Source of the DNA: Hansschlegelia quercus
GTDB lineage: Bacteria > Pseudomonadota > Alphaproteobacteria > Rhizobiales > Methylopilaceae
DNA length: 64,000 nucleotides
Direction of reading: 5' to 3'
NCBI RefSeq assembly: GCF_004310425.1
Contig: NZ_SIUB01000001.1
Location: forward strand, 496,001 to 560,000
In this document: positions 35,642 through 50,172 of the stretch, piece by piece
Position numbering within the stretch: position 1 is the stretch's first letter
How the letters are laid out: every line of letters begins with the position of its first letter
The notes under the pieces: model-generated
Seen by the model: the letters and a program-made list of their open reading frames with translations, nothing else
Told to the model about the DNA's origin: nothing
Databases searched by the model: none
Made by a program: the position numbers and the translations under genes

Positions 35642-36136
35642 TCATGCGCTGCGGGCGGCGAGGCGGCGCGCCACCTCCGGCGCCACGAACGCGCCGACGT
35701 CGCCGCCCATGGCCGCGATCTGCCGCACGAGAGTGGCGCTGATCGGGCGGAACGCCGGCGCGGCCGGAAGGAACACGGTCTGCAACGTCGCATCGAGCGC
35801 GGCGTTCATGCCCGCCATCTGCATTTCATAGTCGAAGTCCGCCCCGTCTCGCACCCCCCGGATCAGGATCGTGGATCCGACGGCGGCCGCAGCCTCTACG
35901 ACGAGTCCCTGAAAGGAGATCACCTCGAGCGTCGCCCCCGACTTCGCCGCCAGCGGCGCGCCGCAGAGACGAAGCATCTCGATGCGCTCTTCGACCGAGA
36001 ACAGCGGCGCCTTGCCGACATGGGCGCCGACGCCGACGACGACTCGGTCCGTGAGCCCAAGCGCGCGGCCGAGAATGTCGAGGTGGCCGTTCGTGACGGG
36101 GTCGAACGAGCCTGGGTAGAAGGCGATGCGCGGCAT
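35642..36136 (-). CDS. coaD: Phosphopantetheine adenylyltransferase
   Basis: A 164-residue enzyme of coenzyme A synthesis that transfers AMP to 4'-phosphopantetheine. The nucleotidyltransferase signature YPGSFDPVTNGHLDIL is at the start, 'GAHVGKAPLFSVEERIEML' follows, and the ISSTLVR-type motif is ISATLVRQIAAMGGDV. It is the first gene of a minus-strand operon coaD-ppiA-ppiB-queA-tgt. Spacing of 30-45 bp and one overlap argue for a single transcript. Confidence 0.95.
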   Translation of the reverse strand: MPRIAFYPGSFDPVTNGHLDILGRALGLTDRVVVGVGAHVGKAPLFSVEERIEMLRLCGAPLAAKSGATLEVISFQGLVVEAAAAVGSTILIRGVRDGADFDYEMQMAGMNAALDATLQTVFLPAAPAFRPISATLVRQIAAMGGDVGAFVAPEVARRLAARSA

Positions 36137-36294
36137 GAGGCTCCGGTCGGCTTTGAGCGCCGCCGTGCTTAGCCCGGCATTGCCGCCGCCTGCAAGCGGC
36201 GCCGGCCATCACGCCGCGACGTGATCGACATCGTGACGCCGCGCCCTATCCAAGCCTGAGGGCCGGAAAACGCCGGTCCCGCGCAGGAGATCCC

Positions 36295-36516
36295 ATGTCC
36301 AAGCATACCTACAAGATCATCGAGATCGTCGGCTCCTCCCCCTCCTCGATCGACGACGCCATCAAGACCGCCGTCGCGGACGCCGCGAAGACCGTGCGCA
36401 ACATCGGGTGGTTCGAGGTCGTGGAGACCCGCGGTCACGTCGAAGGCGGCCAGGTCGCGCACTTCCAGGTCACGCTGAAGATCGGCTTCACGCTCGACGA
36501 CCCGGAAAGGATGTAG
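36295..36516 (+). CDS. Dodecin family protein
   Basis: A 73-residue protein of the dodecin fold: 'HTYKIIEIVGSSPSSIDDAI', then 'GWFEVVETRGHVEGGQVAHF', 'QVTLKIGFTLDD'. Dodecins form hollow dodecamers that bind flavins or CoA and store or buffer them. The Trp that stacks on flavin in many members is at W39 (GWFEVVE). AGGAGA precedes the ATG by 6 nt. It is on the plus strand between coaD and the SMR gene and is probably a single transcript. Confidence 0.9.
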   Translation: MSKHTYKIIEIVGSSPSSIDDAIKTAVADAAKTVRNIGWFEVVETRGHVEGGQVAHFQVTLKIGFTLDDPERM

Positions 36517-36593
36517 ACGCGACCCGATCGCCGCTTTTCGCGAGGCCGCCGGGCTGCGCATGATCGGGCCCGACCGATTCCGAGAGAGCAGCG

Positions 36594-36914
36594 ATGGCCT
36601 GGGCGTGTCTAGTGCTGGCGGGGATGATCGAGGTCATCTTCTCCTATGCGTTGAAGCAGTCCTACGGCTTCACGCGGCCCGTCGCTTCGGTCGCGGCGAT
36701 CGTCTCCGTCTCGGCGAGCCTTGGCCTGCTGGCCTACGCCATGAGAACCCTGCCATTGGGGCTCGCTTATCTCGTCTGGACGGGCGTCGGCGGCCTCGGC
36801 GCGCTTGCGGTCGGCGCGATCGTTCTTGGCGAAGCGATGACGCCGTTGAAGGTCGTCAGCGCCGGCTTCGTGGTCGTCGGCCTGTGCGGGTTGCGCTTCG
36901 CCTCGGCCGGCTGA
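36594..36914 (+). CDS. Small multidrug resistance (SMR) family transporter
   Basis: A 106-residue protein with four membrane helices, the size and topology of SMR proteins. The conserved membrane Glu is in 'LAGMIEVIFSYALKQSYGF', the helix-3 region reads LGLAYLVWTGVGGLGALAVG, and a final 'GFVVVGLCGLRFAS' helix follows. The family includes EmrE-like drug/proton antiporters and Gdx guanidinium exporters; which type this is cannot be decided safely by eye. It stands alone on the plus strand. Confidence 0.85.
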   Translation: MAWACLVLAGMIEVIFSYALKQSYGFTRPVASVAAIVSVSASLGLLAYAMRTLPLGLAYLVWTGVGGLGALAVGAIVLGEAMTPLKVVSAGFVVVGLCGLRFASAG

Positions 36915-37074
36915 CCGCGCGGCGTTCGAGCCGTGAACAGGCGATGAACGTCGGCTGCGGTCTGTGTTCAAGCGCGGCGGCCAGAATGCGCTCCGCCTCA
37001 GGCGTCGCTCCCCCGCCTCGAAAGGGCGACGGATCGGACACCGCCCCTCTCCGTTCCGAACGCGCATGAGGATC

Positions 37075-37100
37075 GCCCGGCCGCGGGGGAGCGGCCGGGC
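37075..37100. repeat. Perfect 10-bp hairpin between the SMR gene and the tRNA-like RNA
   Basis: GCCCGGCCGC (37075-37084) pairs with GCGGCCGGGC (37091-37100) around a 6-nt loop GGGGGA. There is no U-tract on either side. It lies in the 240-bp gap between the SMR stop and the convergent tRNA-like RNA's terminator, and could help end either transcript. Confidence 0.5.
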
Positions 37101-37114
37101 GGCGTCCCCGATCG

Positions 37115-37153
37115 ACAAAAGAAAACGGCGCCTCCCGCGAGAGACGCCGTTTC
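37115..37153 (-). terminator. Rho-independent terminator of the tRNA-like RNA
   Basis: On the minus strand AAACGGCGTCTC pairs with GAGGCGCCGTTT around a 6-nt loop, with one G-U pair, followed by the T-rich tract TTTTCTTTTGT. It starts 6 nt after the CCA end of the tRNA-like gene at 37159. It would also catch read-through from gyrA. Confidence 0.85.
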
Positions 37154-37158
37154 GAATT

Positions 37159-37233
37159 TGGAGGCCCAGCCTGGAGTCGAACCAGGATAGGGATGCGTTC
37201 CCACATCCCGGGTAGCCGTTCCCCCACCGGGCC
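37159..37233 (-). tRNA. tRNA-like RNA of undetermined identity (75 nt, non-canonical anticodon arm)
   Basis: On the minus strand the acceptor GGCCCGG pairs with CTGGGCC (one G-U), followed by discriminator T and encoded CCA. The T-arm CCTGG-TTCGACT-CCAGG is perfect, and a D-loop AACGGCTA holds the conserved GG. The central arm has a 6-bp stem GGGATG/CATCCC with an 8-nt loop TGGGAACG lacking U33, so no codon can be assigned. Acceptor, discriminator T and T-loop resemble tRNA-Cys, but the GCA anticodon is absent. An intrinsic terminator follows 6 nt later. It lies 89 bp downstream of the gyrA stop on the same strand. A degenerate tRNA or a dedicated tRNA-like RNA are both possible. Confidence 0.6.
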
Positions 37234-37322
37234 GTTCGCGAAGTCTGCCTGTTCCGGCAGGCCGCGCACAACGCTTAAAGAGCCTTAAGCCTAAGGCTTG
37301 CTTAAAGCCCGACGTGCGGCCG

Positions 37323-40055
<2,733 letters not shown>

Positions 40056-40235
40056 ACAGCTTTCGTGTCGTGTCTTCCGCGCGGGAACCTATACGATTCC
40101 GCCTTGGAAAGCCAAACTGCGAAGCGCTTATCCCCGGCCCAAAAACCTATTGATATTCAGGTAGTTACAGGCCAGCGGCATCGCCGCGGCGCTCTGGCGC
40201 GCCGAGGCGTCCGCGGCGCAGCCCGCGAGCGCGGC

Positions 40236-40745
40236 TCAGAACGGGATGTCGTCGTCCATGTCGGAATAGCCGCCGCGTCCGCCGCCGCCGCCCGCGCCTG
40301 CCGGCGCAGGCGCGCGGCGCTCGGGCGCCGGGCTCGACCGGCCGAAGCTTTCGCCGCCGCCGCCCTCATAGGCGTTGTCGTCCCCGCCGCCGCCACGGCC
40401 GTCGAGCATGGCGAGCTCGCCGCGATAGCGCTGCAGCACGATCTCGGTGGAATACTTCTCGACGCCCGAGGCGTCGGTGTATTTGCGGGTCTGGAGCTGG
40501 CCCTCGACATAGACCTTGGAGCCCTTCTTCAGGTAGCTTTCGGCCACCTTCGCCAGGCTCTCGTTGAAGATCACCACCTGGTGCCACTCGGTCTTCTCGC
40601 GGCGCTCGCCGGACTGCTTGTCCCGCCAGCTTTCCGAAGTCGCGATCCGAAGATTGACGACCGGCTCGCCGGAATTCAGGCGGCGAACCTCCGGGTCCCT
40701 GCCGAGATTTCCGACAAGGATGACCTTGTTCACGCTGCCAGCCAT
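40236..40745 (-). CDS. ssb: Single-stranded DNA-binding protein
   Basis: A 169-residue tetrameric SSB. The OB-fold (residues 1-112) starts [20 protein letters not shown] and includes '[20 protein letters not shown]'. A Gly-rich linker leads to the acidic C-terminal tip DMDDDIPF that recruits replication and repair proteins. It is divergent from uvrA across a region holding a LexA box, so it is probably SOS-induced together with uvrA. Confidence 0.97.
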   Translation of the reverse strand: MAGSVNKVILVGNLGRDPEVRRLNSGEPVVNLRIATSESWRDKQSGERREKTEWHQVVIFNESLAKVAESYLKKGSKVYVEGQLQTRKYTDASGVEKYSTEIVLQRYRGELAMLDGRGGGGDDNAYEGGGGESFGRSSPAPERRAPAPAGAGGGGGRGGYSDMDDDIPF

Positions 40746-40864
40746 CGCGATCTCCTAAACTTCGAGGCACCACCTTAAACCGATCGCCGCCACGGGTCGC
40801 GCCGATGCGTCGCCTTGTCCACAAGCGCGCCTTCAGCCAGTCTGTTCCGGCCCCTGGCGTTTAT

Positions 40865-40879
40865 GTTCTATTTATGTTC
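40865..40879. promoter_or_regulatory. LexA (SOS) box GTTC-N7-GTTC between ssb and uvrA
   Basis: GTTC at 40865-40868 and 40876-40879 are separated by exactly 7 bp (TATTTAT). This direct-repeat form is the alphaproteobacterial LexA site. It lies 120 bp upstream of ssb and 103 bp upstream of uvrA, which read away from it, so one repressor site could govern both. Confidence 0.85.
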
Positions 40880-40981
40880 TCTATCATTCGCGGAACGAAG
40901 CAACAAGACCTCCTTGATCCGCGCGAGGCGCACCCGACTTGAACGACGACCGGCGGCCCTCCCGTCACGGAACGACGCGAC

Positions 40982-44053
<3,072 letters not shown>

Positions 44054-44154
44054 TCGGGCGCGCATGATCAACGTGGCGTCGTGATGCTTTATTAGGCGCA
44101 CCGCCGCCATCGGTCGCTGCGGCGCCTCTTTCCGAATTATGACTGATTTTTGAA

Positions 44155-44178
44155 CAGATCGTCGCTGTTAACGATCTG
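44155..44178. promoter_or_regulatory. 8-bp-arm inverted repeat upstream of a DUF1127 gene
   Basis: CAGATCGT (44155-44162) and ACGATCTG (44171-44178) are perfectly complementary and separated by 8 bp. It lies 158 bp upstream of the DUF1127 start at 44336 in a more AT-rich stretch (AATTATGACTGATTTTTGAA just before it). It could be an operator for a dimeric regulator. No regulator gene is adjacent. The rest of the 282-bp uvrA-DUF1127 gap holds no convincing gene. Confidence 0.45.
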
Positions 44179-44335
44179 GTTACCGCCCATGTCTGGCGCG
44201 CATCGCAGCAATGTCTGCATAGGAATTGCGCAGAAGCGTCGTCCACCCCCATATGCGCGTCACGATGCTGCGGCGTCGCTTTCCTGCGCAAGGGGCGCGG
44301 AAGGGGTCCTACGCCGCGAACTTTGGACGACGAAA

Positions 44336-44506
44336 ATGCTGTTCTGGTCCTTCCTCCTCAAGCGGTACCAGGTCTGGAAGATCTACCGCTCGACCTATGC
44401 CGAGCTCGCAAATCTCGACGACCGCACGCTCGCCGACATCAATGTCGGCCGCAGCGAGATCGCCGCCATCTCGCGCCGCGCGGCGCTCCGGGCCGTCGCC
44501 GCTTGA
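44336..44506 (+). CDS. Short DUF1127-like protein (56 residues)
   Basis: A 56-residue basic helical protein: 'MLFWSFLLKRYQVWKIYRST' followed by 'YAELANLDDRTLADINVGRSEI'. The LDDR-LAD-N-RSEI pattern is DUF1127, the same family as the protein at 3844-4110. Short forms of this family occur many times per genome in Hyphomicrobiales. The gene has its own strong terminator at 44529 and an inverted repeat upstream, so it is probably monocistronic and regulated. Confidence 0.8.
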   Translation: MLFWSFLLKRYQVWKIYRSTYAELANLDDRTLADINVGRSEIAAISRRAALRAVAA

Positions 44507-44528
44507 GCGGCGCCGGTCTTCCGAACTG

Positions 44529-44557
44529 AAAAGCCCCGGCCCCGCCGGGGCTTTTTT
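44529..44557 (+). terminator. Rho-independent terminator after the DUF1127 gene
   Basis: AAAAGCCCCGG (44529-44539) pairs with CCGGGGCTTTT (44545-44555) around a short loop, followed by TTTTTTCGTTTT. The A-run before the stem makes it potentially bidirectional. Confidence 0.95.
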
Positions 44558-44610
44558 CGTTTTGAGGCGGCGCGCCAACGACGTGGAGGTGGCGGCCTCG
44601 CGCCTAAGCC

Positions 44611-44716
44611 CGTCATCCCGGCCGAGGCATCAGCCGAGAGCCGGGATCGTCTCCAGGATGAAGCGCCCCTTTTTGACGACGATCCCGGCTCGGCCTGACG
44701 GCCGTCCGGGATGACG
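44611..44716. repeat. Dispersed nested-palindrome repeat, copy B
   Basis: Outer arms CGTCATCCCGG (44611-44621) and CCGGGATGACG (44706-44716) pair perfectly. Inner arms GAGCCGGGATCGT (44638-44650) and ACGATCCCGGCTC (44679-44691) are identical to those of copy A at 12461-12565. The TTTTT between the inner arms is also shared. It lies downstream of a DUF1127 gene terminator. Confidence 0.85.
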
Positions 44717-45283
44717 GTTGAGAGCGAAACGTCGAGCACGCCACGTCTCGCTGCAGCGTTCAAGGAATATAGTCCTTGACATTCATCCCCTCTTATGATC
44801 CTCTGTGCTCGCTTCTCCCCGTCGGAAGGCGTGTCCGGACCGGCCGGCCATGCGGGGATGAAGGCGGCGCCTGCGGCGGGGATGACCGGATGTCCTCGCC
44901 CCGGGGCGGCTGCCGCAGCGCCTCGGCGGAGGTTCGCTTCCGCCAACGTGACGAGACCGCCCCGCACTAAGACGGGGAGCCGGCCATGCCGGCGGGATCG
45001 TGTGGCGGCGAGGGTTTCGAACGCCGGCTCCAAAGGCCGGAGGACGAAGTCTTCGCCCGAGGCCGAGCCTCATCGGGTTCGGTCGGGAAAGCCGCAAGGT
45101 CCCGGAGTCGTCTGCGGAGTTCGCAAAAATGCCGTGCGTGGAGCGCCGGGCGACCGGCAACTACTCTACCCCCCTGACGGTGGCCCGGCGCTCCCGCGCT
45201 TCCCATCAGACTTCGCTGTTTGACCAGCGCTGGACGAGGGCTTTCCGGGCTGCCGGAGGATTTCGCGCGTCCGCGCCACGACG
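44717..45283. other. Gene-poor, hairpin-rich intergenic stretch
   Basis: This 567-bp stretch contains no frame with a recognisable family, a ribosome-binding site and sensible composition together. It contains many short dyads: GGCGGA/TCCGCC near 44930, GCCGGC-CAT-GCCGGC near 44985, CGAAGTCTTCG near 45050, and GGGGCGG facing CCGCCCC around the first of these. I looked for RNase P, tmRNA and SRP RNA core sequences on both strands and did not find them. It may be a decayed gene or a structured non-coding region. Confidence 0.5.
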
Positions 45284-45320
45284 CCTTCGTCATCCTGGGC
45301 TGCCCCCGGGATGACGAAGG
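45284..45320. repeat. 12-bp-arm hairpin just upstream of trmFO
   Basis: CCTTCGTCATCC (45284-45295) pairs with GGATGACGAAGG (45309-45320) around TGGGCTGCCCCCG, which can pair internally. The core CGTCATCC/GGATGACG is shared with the outer arms of the nested repeats at 12461 and 44611, so this may be a short derivative. It ends 36 bp before the trmFO start codon and would sit in its leader. Confidence 0.7.
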
Positions 45321-45356
45321 TGTTCCCGCTTGCCAAACATCGCTAGGTTCCGCCGC

Positions 45357-46772
45357 ATGAGCACCAAACCCATCCACGTCGTCGGCGGCGGTCTTGCGGG
45401 CAGCGAGGCGGCCTGGGCGCTGGCCAGCGTCGGCGTCCCCGTCATCCTGCACGAAATGCGTCCCGCGCGCGGGACCGAGGCGCACCAGACGGACTCGCTG
45501 GCCGAACTCGTCTGCTCCAACTCTTTCCGTTCCGACGATGCCGAGCAGAACGCGGTCGGCCTGCTGCATCAGGAGATGCGCTCGCTCGGCTCGCTCGTGA
45601 TGCGGGCGGCGGACGCCAACCAGGTGCCGGCCGGCGGCGCGCTCGCGGTGGATAGGCACGGCTTTTCGGCGGCCGTCACGCAGGCGCTCGAAGACCACCC
45701 GCTGGTGACGATCGTCCGCGAAGAAGTCTCCGGTCTGCCGCCGGAGGATTGGGGCGACGCCATCGTCGCGACCGGCCCCCTCACCTCGCCGGCGCTGGCG
45801 GAGGCGGTGCGCGCGCTCACCGGCGAGGACGACCTCGCCTTTTTCGACGCGATCGCCCCGGTGGTCCACGCCGACAGCATCGATCGCTCGATCGCGTGGG
45901 CGCAGTCGCGCTACGACAAGGTCGGACCGGGCGGCACCGGCGCGGACTATTTGAATTGCCCGCTGAACAAGGAGCAGTACGAGGCTTTCGTCGCGGGGCT
46001 CGTGTCCGGCGAAAAGGTCTCGTTCAAGCAATGGGAGGCCACGACCCCCTATTTCGACGGCTGCCTGCCTGTCGAGGTCATGGCGGAGCGCGGGCCGGAG
46101 ACGCTGCGCCACGGCCCGATGAAGCCGATGGGCCTCACCAACGCGCACAAACCTGAGGAGAAGGCCTACGCCGTCGTCCAGCTCCGGCAGGACAATGCGC
46201 TCGGCACGCTGTTCAACATGGTCGGCTTTCAGACCAAGCTGAAGCACGCCGAGCAGGTCAGGCTGTTCCGCACCATTCCGGGGCTGGAGAACGCCGAGTT
46301 CGCGCGGCTCGGCGGTCTGCACCGCAACACCTATCTCAACGCGCCGAAACTGCTCGACCGCACGCTCAGGCTAAAAGCGCTGCCGAGGCTTCGTTTTGCC
46401 GGCCAGATCACGGGCTGCGAGGGCTATGTGGAGAGCGCGGCAATCGGCATCCTCGTCGGCCGCTTCGCCGCGGCCGAGGCGCTTGGCCGGCATGCCTCCT
46501 CGCCGCCCTTGACCACCGCGCTCGGCGCTTTGCTCGGCCACATCACCGGCGGCCATCTCGCGGTCGAAAGCGAAGGCCCAAAGAGCTATCAGCCGATGAA
46601 CGTCAATTTCGGGCTGTTCCCGCCGGTCGAAGAGCCGATCCGGGCGCCCGACGGCGGGCGCGTTCGCGGCGCGGCCAAGACGCAGGCGAAGAAGCGCATG
46701 CTGACCGACCGCGCCCGCGCCGATCTCGCGCGCTGGCTTGACGGAGCGCCGTGGGCCGAGGCCGCGGAATGA
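45357..46772 (+). CDS. trmFO: Methylenetetrahydrofolate--tRNA-(uracil-5-)-methyltransferase
   Basis: A 471-residue folate- and FAD-dependent enzyme that makes ribothymidine-54 in the tRNA T-loop. The FAD-binding motif is [16 protein letters not shown], followed by '[14 protein letters not shown]' with the catalytic-loop Cys, and '[17 protein letters not shown]'. '[19 protein letters not shown]' and 'NVNFGLFPP' complete the family blocks. ATG 45357 is preferred; a TTG 27 bp upstream is in frame but falls near the leader hairpin. Its stop overlaps the DUF3253 start (ATGA). Confidence 0.95.
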   Translation: MSTKPIHVVGGGLAGSEAAWALASVGVPVILHEMRPARGTEAHQTDSLAELVCSNSFRSDDAEQNAVGLLHQEMRSLGSLVMRAADANQVPAGGALAVDRHGFSAAVTQALEDHPLVTIVREEVSGLPPEDWGDAIVATGPLTSPALAEAVRALTGEDDLAFFDAIAPVVHADSIDRSIAWAQSRYDKVGPGGTGADYLNCPLNKEQYEAFVAGLVSGEKVSFKQWEATTPYFDGCLPVEVMAERGPETLRHGPMKPMGLTNAHKPEEKAYAVVQLRQDNALGTLFNMVGFQTKLKHAEQVRLFRTIPGLENAEFARLGGLHRNTYLNAPKLLDRTLRLKALPRLRFAGQITGCEGYVESAAIGILVGRFAAAEALGRHASSPPLTTALGALLGHITGGHLAVESEGPKSYQPMNVNFGLFPPVEEPIRAPDGGRVRGAAKTQAKKRMLTDRARADLARWLDGAPWAEAAE

Positions 46773-47047
46773 GCGAGACGATCGAGGATCTGGTGCTGCG
46801 GCTCGCGACCGAGCGAGGTCTGGGCAAGACGATCTGCCCGACAGAAGCCGCGCGGGCGGCGGCCGAGCAGCGTGGCGAGGACGATTGGCACGGCCGGCTT
46901 GGAGGCGTGAAGGCTGCGGCCGTCAGGCTCGCCAAGCGCGGCGCGGTCGCGATCTACCGCAAGGGCAAGCCGGTCGACCCGGACGATTTCCGCGGCGTCT
47001 ACCGCATCGGCCTGCCGAAGCCGCCGGATGATTCCTCGACGGAGTGA
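46769..47047 (+). CDS. DUF3253 domain-containing protein
   Basis: A 92-residue protein: '[20 protein letters not shown]' then '[20 protein letters not shown]' and '[20 protein letters not shown]'. This is the DUF3253 winged-helix-like family; function unknown. Its ATG lies within the trmFO stop codon, so it is probably co-translated with trmFO. An open frame starting 18 bp earlier (GTG) is inside trmFO and is less likely. Confidence 0.82.
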   Translation: MSETIEDLVLRLATERGLGKTICPTEAARAAAEQRGEDDWHGRLGGVKAAAVRLAKRGAVAIYRKGKPVDPDDFRGVYRIGLPKPPDDSSTE

Positions 47048-47102
47048 CGCGGAGGCGAGCCGGCTGCGTATCCCGTCTGGTGTCAGACATTGGAGGTTCG
47101 CC

Positions 47103-47486
47103 GTGTTCAAAAGCCGTCATGCATTCGCCGCCGCGCTCGCGGCCGTCGCCCTGTCCGTCGCGCCCGCGCTGTCGGAGCCGTTCTCGCAGCCGAAATTCGA
47201 CGCCGCGATGAAGGCCGGCGCGCCCATCGTCGTCCATGTCAACGCCACTTGGTGCCCGACCTGCATGATGCAGAAGCCCGTGCTGTCGAAGCTCCTGAGC
47301 GAGGATCGCTACGGCAAGTTCAGGGAGTTCGTGGTGGATTACGACCAGGGCAAGGACACGATGCGCGCGCTGAAAGCGCCCGACCGCAGCACCATCATCG
47401 TGTTCGCCAAGGGGAAGGAGACCGGCCGCGGCGTCGGCGACGTGTCGGAGGCTTCGGTATCGAGCCTCTTGAACACCGGGCTCTGA
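47103..47486 (+). CDS. Secreted thioredoxin-like protein with CPTC site
   Basis: A 127-residue protein with a signal peptide (MFKSRHAFAAALAAVALSVA ... ALS) and a small thioredoxin fold. The redox motif is NATWCPTCMMQKPVL, and a cis-Pro candidate lies in 'KAPDRSTIIVFAKG'. Periplasmic thioredoxin-like proteins of this kind reduce or oxidise disulfides in cytochrome maturation or envelope repair; the partner is unknown. GTG 47103 is chosen because GGAGG lies 7 nt upstream and the signal peptide then starts correctly. Confidence 0.85.
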   Translation: MFKSRHAFAAALAAVALSVAPALSEPFSQPKFDAAMKAGAPIVVHVNATWCPTCMMQKPVLSKLLSEDRYGKFREFVVDYDQGKDTMRALKAPDRSTIIVFAKGKETGRGVGDVSEASVSSLLNTGL

Positions 47487-47508
47487 GGCGCGTGCCGTCA
47501 GGCCGGCC

Positions 47509-50061
47509 TCAGCCCTCCGACTCCATCGTGTCCTTTACCGCTTGCACCAACTGCTTCAGCGAGAACGGCTTTGGCAGGAAGGCGAAGGTCTCGCCCTCGG
47601 GCAGGTTCTTCTTGAAGGCGTCTTCGGCGTAGCCCGAAACGAAGATGATCTTGAGGTCGGGCTGCGTCTTGCGAAGCTCGCGCAGCAGGCTCGGGCCGTC
47701 CATCTCGGGCATTACGACGTCGGAGACCACGAGCTCGATCGAGGGCCCATGCTCCTTCATGCGCTCGAGCGCCTCGACGCCGGAATTGGCCTCGATCACG
47801 GTGTAGCCGCGGGAGGCCAGCGCTCGGGAGCCAAAGGCGCGCACGGCGTCCTCGTCTTCGACCAGCAGCACGGTCCCGCGGCCGGTCATGTCCTGCGCGG
47901 AAGCGGCGGCGGAGGCCGCCGCCGTCGGCTTGGCGTCCTCCGCCTCAACCCCGGTAAAGCGCGGCAGCAGGATGCGGAAGGTGGCGCCCTTGCCCGGCTC
48001 CGACAGCGCGAAGACATAGCCGTCGGTCTGCTTGACGATGCCGTAGACCGTCGAGAGGCCGAGACCGGTGCCCTTGCCGACCTCCTTGGTGGAGAAGAAC
48101 GGCTCGAAGATCTTGTCGAGGATCTCCGGCGGAATGCCGGGGCCGGTGTCCTCCACGTCGATCAGCACGTAGTCGCCCGGCGTCAGTTCGACGTCGCCGA
48201 AGGAGGGAACCTCGCTCGCCGGCACGTTGCGCGTCCGCACGGTGACAAGCCCGCCGGCGTCGCCCATCGCGTCGCGGGCGTTGACCACGAGATTGATGAT
48301 CACCTGCTCGAACTGGTTGAGGTCCGCCTTCACCTTCCAGAGGTCGCGGCCGTGGACGAGCTCAAGCTTGACGTTCTCGCCGACGAGCCGAGCCAGCAGC
48401 ATGCGGACGTCCGCCAGCACGTCGCCAAGCGCGATGACCTGCGGGCGCAGCGTCTGGCGGCGGGAGAAGGCGAGCAGTTGGCGGACCAGGCTCGCCGCCC
48501 GGTTCGCGTTCTGCTTGATTTGCATGATGTCCTGGAAGGACGGATCGGTCGGCCGGTGGTTCGCGAGCAGCAGGTCGGAATAGCCGATGATCGCAGTGAG
48601 CACGTTGTTGAAGTCGTGCGCGACGCCACCGGCGAGCTGGCCGACCGCGGTCATCTTCTGGCTTTGCGCGAACTTCGCCTCCAGCGCCCGCTGGTCGGTG
48701 GTGTCGAGCGCGTAGACGACGGCCGCCTCGTGATCGTCGCCCTCGCCGTCGTCGACGCGCGCCACGAACAGCCTCGCCGAGCGGCCGACCTCACCCGGCA
48801 GCGTGACGTCGACCGGCGGCACGTCGCCAGCCCCGCCGGCGGCGGCGGCGATCGCCGCCTCGATGACGGTGCGGTCGCGCTGCTCGGCGAAGACGCTGGC
48901 GATCATGCGCTCAGCGCCGCCTTCGCCGCGCAGCCGGTCGCCGAAGAGCTTAGCGAAGGGCGCGTTCGTTCGCAGCACCCGGCCTCGGGCGTCGACGGTC
49001 GCGATCGCGAGCGGCGTGTTGTTGAAGAAACGCGCGAACCGCACTTCCGCCGCGCGCAGCGGCTCGGAGACGTCTGCGCCCGGGCCCCGGTCGAGCACCA
49101 GAGTGCGCGAGGCGCCCGGCGTCCCGTCGGCCGAGAAGGCGACGGCGTGGAGCAGGCGCGCGGGCAGCGAACGTCCGCCGCGGGTTCGGAGGTCGACGTC
49201 GATGATCTCGGTCGTGGTGGCGCCCGGCGTGGGCTGAACCTGCTCGACGAGCGACGCGCCGTCGCCCGCCAGCACGTCGCTCAGCTTCAGCGAGCCCGCG
49301 CCGACGCGCGTCAGGTCCTGGTCGAGCCAGCCCGCGAGCGTGGCGTTCATGTAGACGATCGAGCCGTCGCCCTCGGCCGCGAAGAAGCCGGCCGGCGCGT
49401 GATCGAGGAAGTCGACGGCGTGCTGCAGCTCCTGGAAGACATTCTCGTGCCGCTCACGCTCGGCCGTTACGTCGGCGAGCGTCCAGACGGTCTCGAGCCC
49501 GCCGGCGCCGGGCCGCGCCACCGGTCGTACGCCGATGCGGAACCAGGCGGCCTGTCCCTCGGGCAGCGTCGCCCGCGCCTCCTCGAAGGCGCGCTTTCCG
49601 GCCCGCGCGGCCTGCGCCAGGCGGTAGATCGCCTCGGCGACGTCGGCGTTGCCCGCGAAGACGCGCTCGACGGTGCGGGCCGCGGCGGCGTTCTCGGCCC
49701 GGGTCAGATCGAGATAGGCTTCGTTCGCGAAAACGATGCGTCCGCCCTCGTCGGTGACGAGCACGCCTTCTTCGGCGGTGGCGGCGATGGCGCGGGCGAG
49801 GTCGTCCCGGCCTCCGCCGCGGGCGAACTGGATCAGCCCGAGCGCGCCGGCGAACAGCGCGAAGACGCCGACGACCGAGAGCGCCGCGAGCAGCGCGAGG
49901 ATCCAGGACTGAGCCGCCTCGTCCTGCAGGAAGGAGATCGCGAGGCCTGCCCCGACCAAAGCGGACGCCAGCAGCAGGACGAGCGCGACCGATCCGGGCC
50001 TGCCGCTACGATCGATCGGCGGCTCGGCGGCCATACGCTCACCCTCGGCGACGCTGCTCAT
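47509..50061 (-). CDS. cckA: Hybrid sensor histidine kinase CckA
   Basis: An 850-residue membrane kinase. Two N-terminal helices (about 25-44 and 52-76) are followed by PAS-type sensor domains. The H-box is in '[20 protein letters not shown]', the N-box is [12 protein letters not shown], the G-boxes are DTGPGIP and GKGTGLGLS, and the C-terminal receiver has '[12 protein letters not shown]', [10 protein letters not shown] and KPF. This order is that of CckA, which feeds phosphate through ChpT to CtrA and CpdR in cell-cycle and motility control. It is the last gene after flhB, 111 bp downstream, at the end of the flgB operon. ATG 50061 has AGGA upstream. Confidence 0.93.
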   Translation of the reverse strand: MSSVAEGERMAAEPPIDRSGRPGSVALVLLLASALVGAGLAISFLQDEAAQSWILALLAALSVVGVFALFAGALGLIQFARGGGRDDLARAIAATAEEGVLVTDEGGRIVFANEAYLDLTRAENAAAARTVERVFAGNADVAEAIYRLAQAARAGKRAFEEARATLPEGQAAWFRIGVRPVARPGAGGLETVWTLADVTAERERHENVFQELQHAVDFLDHAPAGFFAAEGDGSIVYMNATLAGWLDQDLTRVGAGSLKLSDVLAGDGASLVEQVQPTPGATTTEIIDVDLRTRGGRSLPARLLHAVAFSADGTPGASRTLVLDRGPGADVSEPLRAAEVRFARFFNNTPLAIATVDARGRVLRTNAPFAKLFGDRLRGEGGAERMIASVFAEQRDRTVIEAAIAAAAGGAGDVPPVDVTLPGEVGRSARLFVARVDDGEGDDHEAAVVYALDTTDQRALEAKFAQSQKMTAVGQLAGGVAHDFNNVLTAIIGYSDLLLANHRPTDPSFQDIMQIKQNANRAASLVRQLLAFSRRQTLRPQVIALGDVLADVRMLLARLVGENVKLELVHGRDLWKVKADLNQFEQVIINLVVNARDAMGDAGGLVTVRTRNVPASEVPSFGDVELTPGDYVLIDVEDTGPGIPPEILDKIFEPFFSTKEVGKGTGLGLSTVYGIVKQTDGYVFALSEPGKGATFRILLPRFTGVEAEDAKPTAAASAAASAQDMTGRGTVLLVEDEDAVRAFGSRALASRGYTVIEANSGVEALERMKEHGPSIELVVSDVVMPEMDGPSLLRELRKTQPDLKIIFVSGYAEDAFKKNLPEGETFAFLPKPFSLKQLVQAVKDTMESEG

Positions 50062-50172
50062 ACTTCCTCACGGACGGCGATTCGGCGTGAGCCGGCGCCG
50101 ATCGGAACCATGCTGCGCCACGGTGCAGGATTCAACAGGCTGAACGCCTCATCCAACAGGGACTTGAGGCGG

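Noticed and set aside
37159-37233. Assignment of the tRNA-like gene as tRNA-Pro(GGG), tRNA-Cys(GCA), tRNA-Sec or the end of tmRNA.
   Set aside because: No U33 precedes GGG, there is no GCA or TCA in a 7-nt loop, the variable region is too short for tRNA-Sec, and no tag-coding region lies nearby.
44395-45033. A 212-codon minus-strand frame across the DUF1127 gene and its downstream repeat.
   Set aside because: It overlaps a terminator and a palindromic repeat and has no family resemblance or ribosome-binding site.
44717-45283. RNase P RNA, SRP RNA or tmRNA in the gene-poor stretch.
   Set aside because: The conserved core sequences of these RNAs were looked for on both strands and not found.
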